DNA from: Christensenella sp. UBA5893
Lineage (GTDB): Bacteria; Bacillota; Clostridia; Christensenellales; UBA1242
NCBI GenBank assembly: GCA_002431905.1
Contig: DJER01000033.1
Coordinates: forward strand, 39,513 to 103,512
DNA length: 64,000 nt
Reading direction: 5' to 3'
Shown here: piece by piece, positions 26,342 to 34,091 of the stretch
How the letters are laid out: the number at the start of each line of letters is the position of its first letter
Numbering within the stretch: position 1 is the stretch's first letter
Notes under the pieces: generated by a model
Seen by the model: the letters and a program-made list of their open reading frames with translations, nothing else
Databases searched by the model: none
What the model was told of the DNA's origin: nothing
Translations under genes and position numbers: made by a program

Positions 26342-27391
26342 ATGAAAAGGACAGTTATTTTTTTTAACAAGTTTTTGATTTGTTTGTTGATTTTACCACT
26401 TTGTTCACTTTTGGGGTGTAGTTTGGTTGCCAACACAGACACATACGAGTATGTTGATATGTCACCAAGACAAATTTCAGTTTCAAACAATGTAAACACA
26501 GTAACTTTGGTTGAGAACGTAAAAAGTGCAGTCGTTGGCATTGCTTGTTCGGTTAGCGGTGGTTATTCTATTGGCAGTGGTGTTTCAATAAGGGAAGGCG
26601 GGTATATTCTTACAAATGAACATGTTGTTTCAGGTGCAAAAAACATCACTATATATTTTGCCGACAAAACAAATGCAGTGGCAACACTTGTTTGGAAAGA
26701 TAAATCTCAAGACTTGGCAGTTATTAAATCATCAAAGGATATGCCATATCTTGTTTGCTCAAATTCTGTGCCAAAAACAGGCGAAGATATTATTGCAATA
26801 GGCACACCACTTTCACTTGATTTTGGGCACACCGTAACAAAAGGTATAATTTCGGCAACAAACAGAACTGTTGAACTTGAAAATAGCAATGGCACAATTT
26901 CTTATATGCAAAACTTAATTCAGCACGATGCAAGCATAAACCCAGGGAACAGTGGTGGCCCGATAATAAACTATAGTGGCGAAGTTGTTGGCATAAACAC
27001 ATTAAAAGCAAGCGAAGCCGAAGGCATTGGTTTTGCAATACCTATAAGCATAGGAAATAGCATTGTTAAGAATATAAGTCAAAATTTAAATTGGAAAGCG
27101 TCATATATGGGCATATTTTCGCTCGATAATGATGTTGCAGTTTTTAAGGGTAATAAAATTGATGCAATACAAAAAGGTGTGTTCGTTGCAGGAATTGACC
27201 AAAATTGTGAAAGCAAAAACTGTTTTAAGGATGGCGATATAATTCTTGAAATTAACAACACAAAAATAAATTCTGTGCTTGATTTAAGGCTTGAAATTTA
27301 CAAATATAACAGCGGGGATATTTTGAATATAAAACTAATTCGTGACGGCAAGGAAATTGAAATAAGATATAATTTGCAAGAAAAAATGTAA
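26342..27391 (+). CDS. HtrA/DegP-like serine protease lipoprotein
   Basis: 349 aa from ATG 26342, chosen because AAAGGAG precedes it and it gives a clean signal peptide, MKRTVIFFNKFLICLLIL, ending in the lipobox LLGC (Cys about residue 26). Catalytic triad of the trypsin-like domain: ILTNEHVV (His), DLAVIKS (Asp), NPGNSGGP (Ser). Residues about 255-345 form a PDZ domain (GVFVAGID, DGDIILEINNTKI). It should be a membrane-tethered extracytoplasmic quality-control protease. Most Firmicutes HtrA proteins are anchored by a membrane helix; a lipobox is less usual. Confidence 0.92.
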   Translation: MKRTVIFFNKFLICLLILPLCSLLGCSLVANTDTYEYVDMSPRQISVSNNVNTVTLVENVKSAVVGIACSVSGGYSIGSGVSIREGGYILTNEHVVSGAKNITIYFADKTNAVATLVWKDKSQDLAVIKSSKDMPYLVCSNSVPKTGEDIIAIGTPLSLDFGHTVTKGIISATNRTVELENSNGTISYMQNLIQHDASINPGNSGGPIINYSGEVVGINTLKASEAEGIGFAIPISIGNSIVKNISQNLNWKASYMGIFSLDNDVAVFKGNKIDAIQKGVFVAGIDQNCESKNCFKDGDIILEINNTKINSVLDLRLEIYKYNSGDILNIKLIRDGKEIEIRYNLQEKM

Positions 27392-27402
27392 TAGAAAATA
27401 GT

Positions 27403-27431
27403 TTGCACTTTTTTGTATAATATTGTAAAAT
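27403..27431 (+). promoter_or_regulatory. Promoter giving a leaderless transcript for the first CPBP gene
   Basis: TTGCAC, 17-bp spacer, TAAAAT. Six bases (ACCCTT) separate the -10 from ATG 27438, so the expected start point is the A of the start codon. No Shine-Dalgarno exists. Confidence 0.7.
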
Positions 27432-27437
27432 ACCCTT

Positions 27438-28400
27438 ATGGAAAAAAGAAATTTTTATACAAAGTATGATGCTGGCAAAACTTTTTGCTACTCAATTTTT
27501 GCACCATATGTTATCGCATTGGGGCTGATTATAATTGCAACTATTGTTGCGGGAATAACAAAAACAAATCTTCAAGGTGCAATGACTGCACCTTGGTTTT
27601 TGGCATTGTCAACAATTGCTTCACCACTTGCATTTTTTCTTGTTTACGTAATCGTGAACAAAAAGGGTAATATAGACTATATGCAAGCATCACATATTGA
27701 TTTTAAACTTGATGTTATAAATGTTTTGCTATGTGTTGTAATTGCTTTTGTTTGTGTTTTTGGTTTCAATAATTTTGTATCAATGTTTGATGCCATTTTC
27801 AATTTGTTTGGAATAAAACCAAACACAAGTTGGGGCATTCCAATAAATAGTGCTTATTGGCTTGTATTCAACATTCTCGCAATGGCACTTTTGCCAGCAA
27901 TATTTGAAGAGTTGATTTTTAGGGGTATTATTTTTAATGGTCTAAAAGCCTATGGCAAAAAGCAGGCAGTGATATATAGTGCTCTTTTGTTTTCACTTAT
28001 GCACGCTTCAATAAGCCAAACAATTTATCCCATTTTGGCTGGTTGTGTGTTTGCTTTAATTGTTTACAAAACTGATAATATTTTATATTCTATGATAATT
28101 CACTTTTGTAATAATTTGATTGTTGTTGTGAATAGATATATTATGGAAATCAACAACATAAGCAGTGAATTTAGTTTTGATTTATCATTTGCCAATATCT
28201 TTTCAGCAATTATATATGCTGTTACAGCTGGGTTGGTTATTTATGCAATTATAAAGTTTTTGATAAGACCAAGCAAGTCTCAAAAAAAAGAGCTTACCTT
28301 TGGGGCTTATCAAGAAAGTATGTACCCAAAAACAAATATATATTTATGGGTAGGCGTTTTTGTGGGCATAATTCTTTGGATTGTTAGTTTGTTTAGTTGA
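27438..28400 (+). CDS. CPBP-family intramembrane metalloprotease (1)
   Basis: 320 aa, about eight membrane segments. CPBP/Abi motifs: EELIFRG (EExxxR) near residue 157, FSLMHAS (FxxxH) and IIHFCNN (HxxxN/D). These proteases act within the membrane; bacterial members take part in bacteriocin self-immunity, stress signalling or peptide maturation, but substrates are rarely known. It heads a pair with the next gene and has its own leaderless promoter. Confidence 0.88.
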   Translation: MEKRNFYTKYDAGKTFCYSIFAPYVIALGLIIIATIVAGITKTNLQGAMTAPWFLALSTIASPLAFFLVYVIVNKKGNIDYMQASHIDFKLDVINVLLCVVIAFVCVFGFNNFVSMFDAIFNLFGIKPNTSWGIPINSAYWLVFNILAMALLPAIFEELIFRGIIFNGLKAYGKKQAVIYSALLFSLMHASISQTIYPILAGCVFALIVYKTDNILYSMIIHFCNNLIVVVNRYIMEINNISSEFSFDLSFANIFSAIIYAVTAGLVIYAIIKFLIRPSKSQKKELTFGAYQESMYPKTNIYLWVGVFVGIILWIVSLFS

Positions 28401-28413
28401 TAGAAGGATGTTT

Positions 28414-29532
28414 ATGTTTAAAAAAAGAAGTGTATTATTTGATTGTAATTTTGTGTATTTTTTAATACTCTCATTTTTTGTTATAATAAGAATCATATCT
28501 GCAACATTTAATATTGGCACAGTTATGGGGTATATACTGAATGCGATTATTCAAATAGGTCTTGCATTTTCGTTGCCAGTCTTTTTGTTTTCTTATTTAA
28601 GAAATCAAAAAGTAAAGAAAACACTTGTGGACTATGGCTTTAAAAAAATAACTGTAAAATCGTTTTTTGTTTCGCTTTTGCTTGGCGTTCTTGTTTATAT
28701 TGTAACAATTTTTATTGCATCATTTTTCTCGGTTGTATTAAAAGGTCTTGGATATGAATCGTCATCAAGTGGCGTAAGTATGACAAGTTATCCAGTTTGG
28801 CTACTATTCTTGGAGTTGTTTACAACTGCAATTTTGCCGGGAATATGTGAAGAAGTTGCTCACAGGGGAATGCTTATCAATAACTATAAATGCTTGGGGG
28901 CAAGAAAAGCGATACTTCTCTCTGGGCTTATGTTTGGGCTTATGCACCTAAACATCAATCAATTTTTCTATGCAACAATACTAGGTTTCTATTTTGGTTA
29001 TGTTGCACTTTCTTGCGGGAGCATTTATCCAACAATGATTATGCACTTTACAAACAATGCAATAAGCACATTCATGACTTTTGCAATTGTAAACAATTTG
29101 CCAATTGGCTCATTTTTGGATAATGTACTTGCAAAGCTTGTTTCAAATGGGTTTGCTCTTGCAATATTAGTGCTATTTATGTTTATTGTTTTGGTTGTTT
29201 CTCTTGTTGTGATTTTAACAAGATTTATAATAAAAGATACCAGAATAACTCAAATGGCACAACTTGCTGACACGGCAATAAAACAACAATTAAGAAATGA
29301 AATTATGAGTGGAATTGAAGACGCAAAACCAATTGAAAATAGCGAAGTTGATGTGCAACTTGACCCACAAATAATCAATGGAAGAAGACTTGTTAGTGTC
29401 AATATAAAAACAAATCTTATGCAATACAAACAAACATACAATCCAAGCAAAAAAGATATGATATTTTTGTATGCAAGTTTGTTTTTGGGAATAGTTTTAA
29501 CAATTTCAACTTTTGTATGGGGAATACTATAA
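28414..29532 (+). CDS. CPBP-family intramembrane metalloprotease (2)
   Basis: 372 aa. ATG 28414 is chosen because AGAAGG lies 6 nt upstream; an upstream GTG/ATG would put the ribosome site inside the gene. Motifs: EEVAHRG, FGLMHLN, IMHFTNN. After the last core segment there is a soluble C-terminal region of about 80 residues (from IIKDTRITQM) and a final hydrophobic helix, which the first paralogue lacks. The stop overlaps the rlmH start (TAATG), so the two are translationally coupled. Confidence 0.87.
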   Translation: MFKKRSVLFDCNFVYFLILSFFVIIRIISATFNIGTVMGYILNAIIQIGLAFSLPVFLFSYLRNQKVKKTLVDYGFKKITVKSFFVSLLLGVLVYIVTIFIASFFSVVLKGLGYESSSSGVSMTSYPVWLLFLELFTTAILPGICEEVAHRGMLINNYKCLGARKAILLSGLMFGLMHLNINQFFYATILGFYFGYVALSCGSIYPTMIMHFTNNAISTFMTFAIVNNLPIGSFLDNVLAKLVSNGFALAILVLFMFIVLVVSLVVILTRFIIKDTRITQMAQLADTAIKQQLRNEIMSGIEDAKPIENSEVDVQLDPQIINGRRLVSVNIKTNLMQYKQTYNPSKKDMIFLYASLFLGIVLTISTFVWGIL

Positions 29533-29993
29533 TGCAAAAAATAAATTTAATTTGTGTTGGCAACTTGAAAGATAAAGAATATATTTCAATGTGTGACGAG
29601 TATCAAAAAAGAATTTCTCGTTTTACCAATGTTAATATAATTGAGTTAAAAGAAAAAAATGATTTGAGGAATATCCCACAAATAATAGAAAGCGAAAGTC
29701 AAGAAATCTTGTCAAAAATCGACCCAACAAAAACTGTTTTGTTTGATGTTAAATCGCAGGAACAAACAAGCGAGCAATTTTCAAAATTTTTGGAAGATTG
29801 GTTTATGCATAACAGTGAAATAACTTTTGTTATTGGCGGAAGCTATGGGATGAGTGATGATTTAAAAAATAAAGTAAAAAACAAAATCAGTTTCAGCAAA
29901 ATGACATTTCCACACCGACTTTTTAGGGTTATGGTTTTGGAACAAATATACAGAGCATACACAATTCAAAACAATATCAATTATCATAAATAA
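29532..29993 (+). CDS. rlmH: 23S rRNA (pseudouridine1915-N3)-methyltransferase
   Basis: SPOUT-class methyltransferase acting on helix 69 of assembled ribosomes. 153 aa from ATG 29532, which overlaps the preceding stop. SAM-knot motifs: FVIGGSYGMSDD and MTFPHRLFRVMVLEQIYRAY, ending NNINYHK. Followed immediately by a terminator. Confidence 0.96.
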   Translation: MQKINLICVGNLKDKEYISMCDEYQKRISRFTNVNIIELKEKNDLRNIPQIIESESQEILSKIDPTKTVLFDVKSQEQTSEQFSKFLEDWFMHNSEITFVIGGSYGMSDDLKNKVKNKISFSKMTFPHRLFRVMVLEQIYRAYTIQNNINYHK

Positions 29994-29997
29994 TATC

Positions 29998-30021
29998 AAA
30001 AAGCACTTTTGTGCTTTTTTT
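29998..30021 (+). terminator. Intrinsic terminator after rlmH
   Basis: Stem AAAAAGCAC / GTGCTTTTT with a TTTT loop, then more T. Confidence 0.88.
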
Positions 30022-30058
30022 GTTTTGAAAAAAATTTATTTTGATATATTATAATCAT

Positions 30059-30514
30059 ATGGTAAATAATAATTATATGGAACTTGCACTTGAAATGGCA
30101 AAAAGGGCATACAAAAAAGATGAAGTTCCAATTGGGGCAGTTATTGTTGACAAAAACGGCAATGTTATATCAAAAGGGTATAACAAGCGAGAAAAAACAC
30201 AAAATGCAGTTAATCATGCAGAAATTGATGCAATACAAAAAGCCTGCAAAAAACAAAAATCTTGGCGACTGGATGACATGGCGATGTATGTTACGCTAAA
30301 ACCTTGCCCAATGTGTGCAGGTGCAATTCTAAACGCAAGAATAAAAACGGTTTATTATGGTGCAGACTCTCCAAATGATAATCAAAATTTATGTGAAAAA
30401 ATAATGACTGATGTTAATAGATTAAACCATAAAACAGGATTAATATATTTAAAAAATGAAAATTGCGAAAATATATTAAAAAATTATTTTAAAAATAAAA
30501 GAAAAAATAAATAA
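30059..30514 (+). CDS. tadA: tRNA-specific adenosine deaminase
   Basis: Converts the wobble A34 of tRNA-Arg(ACG) to inosine. 151 aa from ATG 30059. Zinc site: NHAEIDAI (His and catalytic Glu) and PCPMCAGAI (two Cys). The N-terminus YMELALEMAKRAYKKDEVPIGA is typical. No Shine-Dalgarno precedes either ATG 30059 or ATG 30077; TATATT/TATAAT elements end only 3-8 bp upstream of 30059, so this mRNA may also be leaderless or nearly so. The exact start is uncertain. Confidence 0.93.
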   Translation: MVNNNYMELALEMAKRAYKKDEVPIGAVIVDKNGNVISKGYNKREKTQNAVNHAEIDAIQKACKKQKSWRLDDMAMYVTLKPCPMCAGAILNARIKTVYYGADSPNDNQNLCEKIMTDVNRLNHKTGLIYLKNENCENILKNYFKNKRKNK

Positions 30515-30537
30515 ATTAAATAAATAAAGAAAAATAT

Positions 30538-31914
30538 ATGGAAAAAATAAAAAAAAGGAAATCATTATATAGAATTATTTCAAGCATTGTTGATGCTTTA
30601 GTTTTTCCAATAATATTTTTGTCACTTTGCGTAAGTTCAATTATGCTTATTTCAAAACAAGATAGGGCAATAACACCAATATTTGGGCACGCAATTGTTC
30701 GTGTTCTTTCAAACAGTATGAGCACATATTGTGAAGAAGCTCAAAGAAGTTTTTTCAAGGGCGATATTGCAATTTTGGAAGAAAAACAATCTTATAGTGT
30801 CGGCGATGTAATTGCTTTCTATGACTTTAAGGACACTGTTGACGACTATTCAAAACTAATGAAATTGACAACATATTCTTCTCAAGAAGTTTATGAAAAA
30901 GATAAAAATGGAAATATAATTTACGAAAATGGCGAGCCTAAAAAAATCACAAACAATTATGTGGCAGACAAAGATGAAAATGGCAATGTGATTTTTAATA
31001 ATGACCTTTTGAGGCATATTCAAAACACAGAAGTTGGCAATGTAATTGCAGGAACTACATACAGGAAAACCACTGTTCCAAAGAATAGAACATCAAGAGA
31101 TAAAGTTGATGCAAGCAAAACAAGAGTTATATTCCATCAAATCATCCAAATCAAAGTTGATACCAATGGCACAATCTTTTATGTTACAAAAGGCACTCAT
31201 AATGGTTCCCCGGACACCTTTGAAGTGAGAAGTGATATGGTGTTTGGTTGTTATGCAAAAACATCAAGGTGGCTTTCTGATTTCTTGGGATTTTGTGCAA
31301 GTTCAACGGGACTTATTGTCCTTGTAATTGTTCCAATTTCAATTGTAATTTTGTTTGAATCTCTTTCTATATTGGAACAAATAAATAATATCATTTTGGA
31401 AAGAAATGTCATTGCTCGTGCATCGCTTTTTGACACGAAAGAATGTGAAAAGGCAAAAATTGGATCGGAAATGTCATATTTTAACAAAATATATTTGTAT
31501 GATGTAATGTCCAACAATTATAAGAACGATTTGTATAAAATAATTTGGGGCTATTATAAAAATTCAGATAAGAAAAAAGATAAAGACCTTTATGAAACCT
31601 CACAACTTGCGGTGGCAAAATATCAAGAAGGTAACACACAAAAATATTATGATATTTGGCTTGATTTTTATAACTCAAAACGCAAACAACAAAAAATATT
31701 AGATGCACAAAAAAGAGCAGAACAAGATAGATATCAAGACGTTTTGATTGAAGAATATCAAAATTATAGACCAAGAAAGAAAACTCCAAAAGTTAATAAC
31801 CAAACAGTTGAAAAACAGCCAAAATCAGCAAGTGAACAACAAGCTGACAAAATTTTGGAAAGAATTAAAAATATTGAAAATGCAAAAACAAATTTAGAAA
31901 AAGATAAAAAATAA
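30538..31914 (+). CDS. SipW-like (S26B) signal peptidase with insertion and extended tail (1)
   Basis: 458 aa. One membrane helix at about residues 12-38, then the Ser box VRVLSNSMS (catalytic Ser about 60). The general base is a His rather than a Lys: IFHQIIQIKV (His about 200), followed by FYVTKGTHNGSPD. This Ser-His layout is that of archaeal/eukaryotic-type SipW peptidases. A 60-residue insertion with DKNGN and DENGN units sits between Ser and His. A second helix (about 249-278) leads to a ~180-residue charged cytoplasmic tail. Adjacent to a near-paralogue and to SipW-type cargo genes, so it probably matures them. Confidence 0.85.
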   Translation: MEKIKKRKSLYRIISSIVDALVFPIIFLSLCVSSIMLISKQDRAITPIFGHAIVRVLSNSMSTYCEEAQRSFFKGDIAILEEKQSYSVGDVIAFYDFKDTVDDYSKLMKLTTYSSQEVYEKDKNGNIIYENGEPKKITNNYVADKDENGNVIFNNDLLRHIQNTEVGNVIAGTTYRKTTVPKNRTSRDKVDASKTRVIFHQIIQIKVDTNGTIFYVTKGTHNGSPDTFEVRSDMVFGCYAKTSRWLSDFLGFCASSTGLIVLVIVPISIVILFESLSILEQINNIILERNVIARASLFDTKECEKAKIGSEMSYFNKIYLYDVMSNNYKNDLYKIIWGYYKNSDKKKDKDLYETSQLAVAKYQEGNTQKYYDIWLDFYNSKRKQQKILDAQKRAEQDRYQDVLIEEYQNYRPRKKTPKVNNQTVEKQPKSASEQQADKILERIKNIENAKTNLEKDKK

Positions 31915-31923
31915 GAGAACAAA

Positions 31924-33135
31924 ATGTCAAAAAAACAAAAAAGGAACACTATTTACACATTTTTGGGCAAGGTTGGGGATATATTATTGATCCCCATTAT
32001 CGTTCTTGCTCTTTTTACAAGCATAATGATATTTAACCAACAAAATACAAATTCCGTTCCCATGGTGTTTGGAATTGGTATGGTAAGAATTTTGTCACCA
32101 AGTATGAGTGATTATTGCGTTGAGGCAAATCGGAATTTTGAAGTTGGCGAACGAGTTTTTATTCAAAAATCAAACGTAATCAAGGTTGGAGATGTTATTG
32201 CTTTTTATGATTATTATGACAAGGCTGACACATACACTAAATTTGATTTAACAAAACTTGAAACAAAAGATGTAGAAAAATTGGATAAAAATGGCAATGT
32301 AATAAAAGATAGTAATGGCAATGTTACATACACAAAAAGTTCTTATGTTCCGGTTAAAGATGAAAATAATAACGTCGTTTTTAACCAAGAACTTTTGGAA
32401 ACAATAACAAATGCTAATGTGGGAGACACATTCAAATTTAATAATAAAGAATACACAAAAAAAGTAGTTCCCGAAAACAGGGTAAGTGTAAAAGATTTTA
32501 AAGATAAAAAAATAATCATAAAATTTCACCAAGTAATTCAAGTTAAGGTTGATGAAACTGGTGCAATTTTCTATGTTACAAAAGGTACTCATAACCAAAC
32601 CAGCGACTCAACATACGTAAGACAAGATTTTGTTGTTGGAAAGTTTGCTGGCACACCAAAATGGGTTAGTGAAACTCTTGGCTGGATGGCAAGTTCTGTG
32701 GGTATGATTTGTTGTGTTTGTATTCCGCTAGGCTTGCTTTGCATTTTGGAAACACTTTCACTTATTGAACAAATCAACTTTATGATGATAGAAAAAAAAT
32801 TGATTGCTGGCACTGTTTATTGGCAAGATAAAGAAGTCCAACGTTTGCTCAAAACTGACGAAATGGAAAAAGTTGTAAGAATTATTTATTATGCAAAAGC
32901 ACCAAAAGAAGATAGGGAAGACCTGAAAGACGAACTTTGGTTCAATAACGGAAAACTAACAAAAAGAGAACAAGCAGAAATGCAAAATGTTGTAAAAAGT
33001 TGGGAAATTCTTGAAAACAAAGGCAAAAGGGAATATCTTTTGTTTTGGAAAAATAATCTAAAAAGCAAATGGGATAAAAAACAAATTGAAAGTGAATTAA
33101 ATGACTTGACATTCAATGAAGTCCTAAAAAAATAA
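31924..33135 (+). CDS. SipW-like (S26B) signal peptidase with insertion and extended tail (2)
   Basis: 403 aa, same architecture as its upstream neighbour: helix at about 18-37, Ser box VRILSPSMSDYC (Ser about 60), insertion with three D-x-N-G/N-N units (DKNGNV, DSNGNV, DENNNV), His in KFHQVIQVKV (about 202), FYVTKGTHNQTSD, second helix about 244-275, and a charged tail. Separated from gene 1 by 9 bp, evidently a tandem duplication with divergence in the tail. Both have the core catalytic residues, so neither looks dead. Confidence 0.85.
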   Translation: MSKKQKRNTIYTFLGKVGDILLIPIIVLALFTSIMIFNQQNTNSVPMVFGIGMVRILSPSMSDYCVEANRNFEVGERVFIQKSNVIKVGDVIAFYDYYDKADTYTKFDLTKLETKDVEKLDKNGNVIKDSNGNVTYTKSSYVPVKDENNNVVFNQELLETITNANVGDTFKFNNKEYTKKVVPENRVSVKDFKDKKIIIKFHQVIQVKVDETGAIFYVTKGTHNQTSDSTYVRQDFVVGKFAGTPKWVSETLGWMASSVGMICCVCIPLGLLCILETLSLIEQINFMMIEKKLIAGTVYWQDKEVQRLLKTDEMEKVVRIIYYAKAPKEDREDLKDELWFNNGKLTKREQAEMQNVVKSWEILENKGKREYLLFWKNNLKSKWDKKQIESELNDLTFNEVLKK

Positions 33136-33159
33136 GGTAAATTTATGCCTTATTTTTTT
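33126..33159 (+). terminator. Terminator after the signal peptidase pair
   Basis: Stem AAAAAATAAGG / CCTTATTTTTT with a 10-nt loop and following T-run, overlapping the end of the second peptidase gene. It separates peptidases from cargo transcripts. Confidence 0.75.
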
Positions 33160-33255
33160 GTTAATTTTGGGTATAAAATAAATTTTGTAATTCGGTTTGT
33201 ATACTTTTCAAAAATCTTCACAAAATATTTTTGTAGAAAAATAAAGGGAGGATTT

Positions 33256-33882
33256 ATGAAAAGAAAAGTAAGATTATTTTCTGCAATTTTGGCATTATGC
33301 CTTTCAGTTGGTCTTTTGGCTTTTGGGGTGTATGCGGCGTCAACAATTTCATACAATGTAAATGGTCAAGTCAATTACACAATGACAGATGTGCTCGTTA
33401 AACTAACAACAACTCTTTCTTATGTGACAGACGAAACATCAACCGGGGATATAAAGGAAAATAGAATTGGTTACACCGAAACAACTGCAAAATCTGCAAC
33501 CTACAACGGAACAGACCTAAAGGGGTTGTCAACCACAATCACTGGCGATACAACAATTACTACATATGATAGTGGAAATATTGCAAATGATGTAATGGGT
33601 GGAACTGCAACATTAAACATTAGTTTCAATGACTCAACTGCATGGAAAGTTAGTATTGAAATCTCAACCATTCAAAAGGACAAAGGCGTTAATGTTGAAG
33701 TTGGGAGTTTTGGCGTTCCGGAAAGAGCAAACTATAATGTTGTTGCCGACACAAATAATGCCGGAGATGTACCAGTAAACGGAACAAAAACAATGGTATT
33801 TTATATATATCTAATTGATCCAACAGTTACAGTTGCCAACCAAACTTTTAATATTCCACTAACTTTAACTCAAGCCGGTTAA
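33256..33882 (+). CDS. Small TasA/camelysin-like exported protein
   Basis: 208 aa from ATG 33256, which follows AAAGGGAGG; the longer frame upstream runs through the terminator and is rejected. The N-terminus MKRKVRLFSAILALCLSVGL, then FGVYAASTISYNVNGQVNYT, is the same SipW-type signal layout as in the two leucine-rich proteins. The mature part is Thr-rich and beta-strand-like with no Cys and no anchor, comparable to TasA/camelysin subunits that assemble on the cell surface. Sequence identity to TasA itself is not claimed. It follows the two SipW-like peptidases. Confidence 0.75.
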   Translation: MKRKVRLFSAILALCLSVGLLAFGVYAASTISYNVNGQVNYTMTDVLVKLTTTLSYVTDETSTGDIKENRIGYTETTAKSATYNGTDLKGLSTTITGDTTITTYDSGNIANDVMGGTATLNISFNDSTAWKVSIEISTIQKDKGVNVEVGSFGVPERANYNVVADTNNAGDVPVNGTKTMVFYIYLIDPTVTVANQTFNIPLTLTQAG

Positions 33883-33917
33883 AAATAAAAAATATTTGAA
33901 AAACTATTTCATTTTGC

Positions 33918-34071
33918 TTGACATAAATTGGGCGATGTGGCATCATTTTTAATGATAGATAATGCATTCTTGTAATGCAGTTGGAATAAGAACCTTGGCT
34001 GGTTAACCGTAGTTAAGTCAAAGTGGTAAAAAATAATGTCGGTTAACCTTTGGGGTTGACCGACATTTTTC
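33918..34071 (+). promoter_or_regulatory. Leader with possible attenuator ahead of the second leucine-rich gene
   Basis: TTGACA (33918) with a weak -10 17 bp later starts a ~140-nt untranslated stretch. It holds a small hairpin (GCATT/AATGC around 33964-33978) and ends in a terminator, AATGTCGGTTAACC / GGTTGACCGACATT plus TTTTT (34035-34071), only 20 bp before the coding start. GGTTAACCG at 34001-34009 is complementary to CGGTTAACC at 34040-34048 in the terminator stem, so an alternative antiterminator helix is possible. No known riboswitch class was recognised. Confidence 0.6.
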
Positions 34072-34091
34072 TATCTACAAAAGGAGAAGTT

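Noticed and set aside
33145..33255. Longer N-terminus for the TasA-like protein
   Set aside because: It runs through a terminator, lacks a ribosome site and would hide the signal peptide; ATG 33256 after AAAGGGAGG is used.
34050..34091. Upstream start for the second LRR protein
   Set aside because: The frame begins inside the terminator hairpin; ATG 34092 after AAAGGAG gives the conserved signal peptide.
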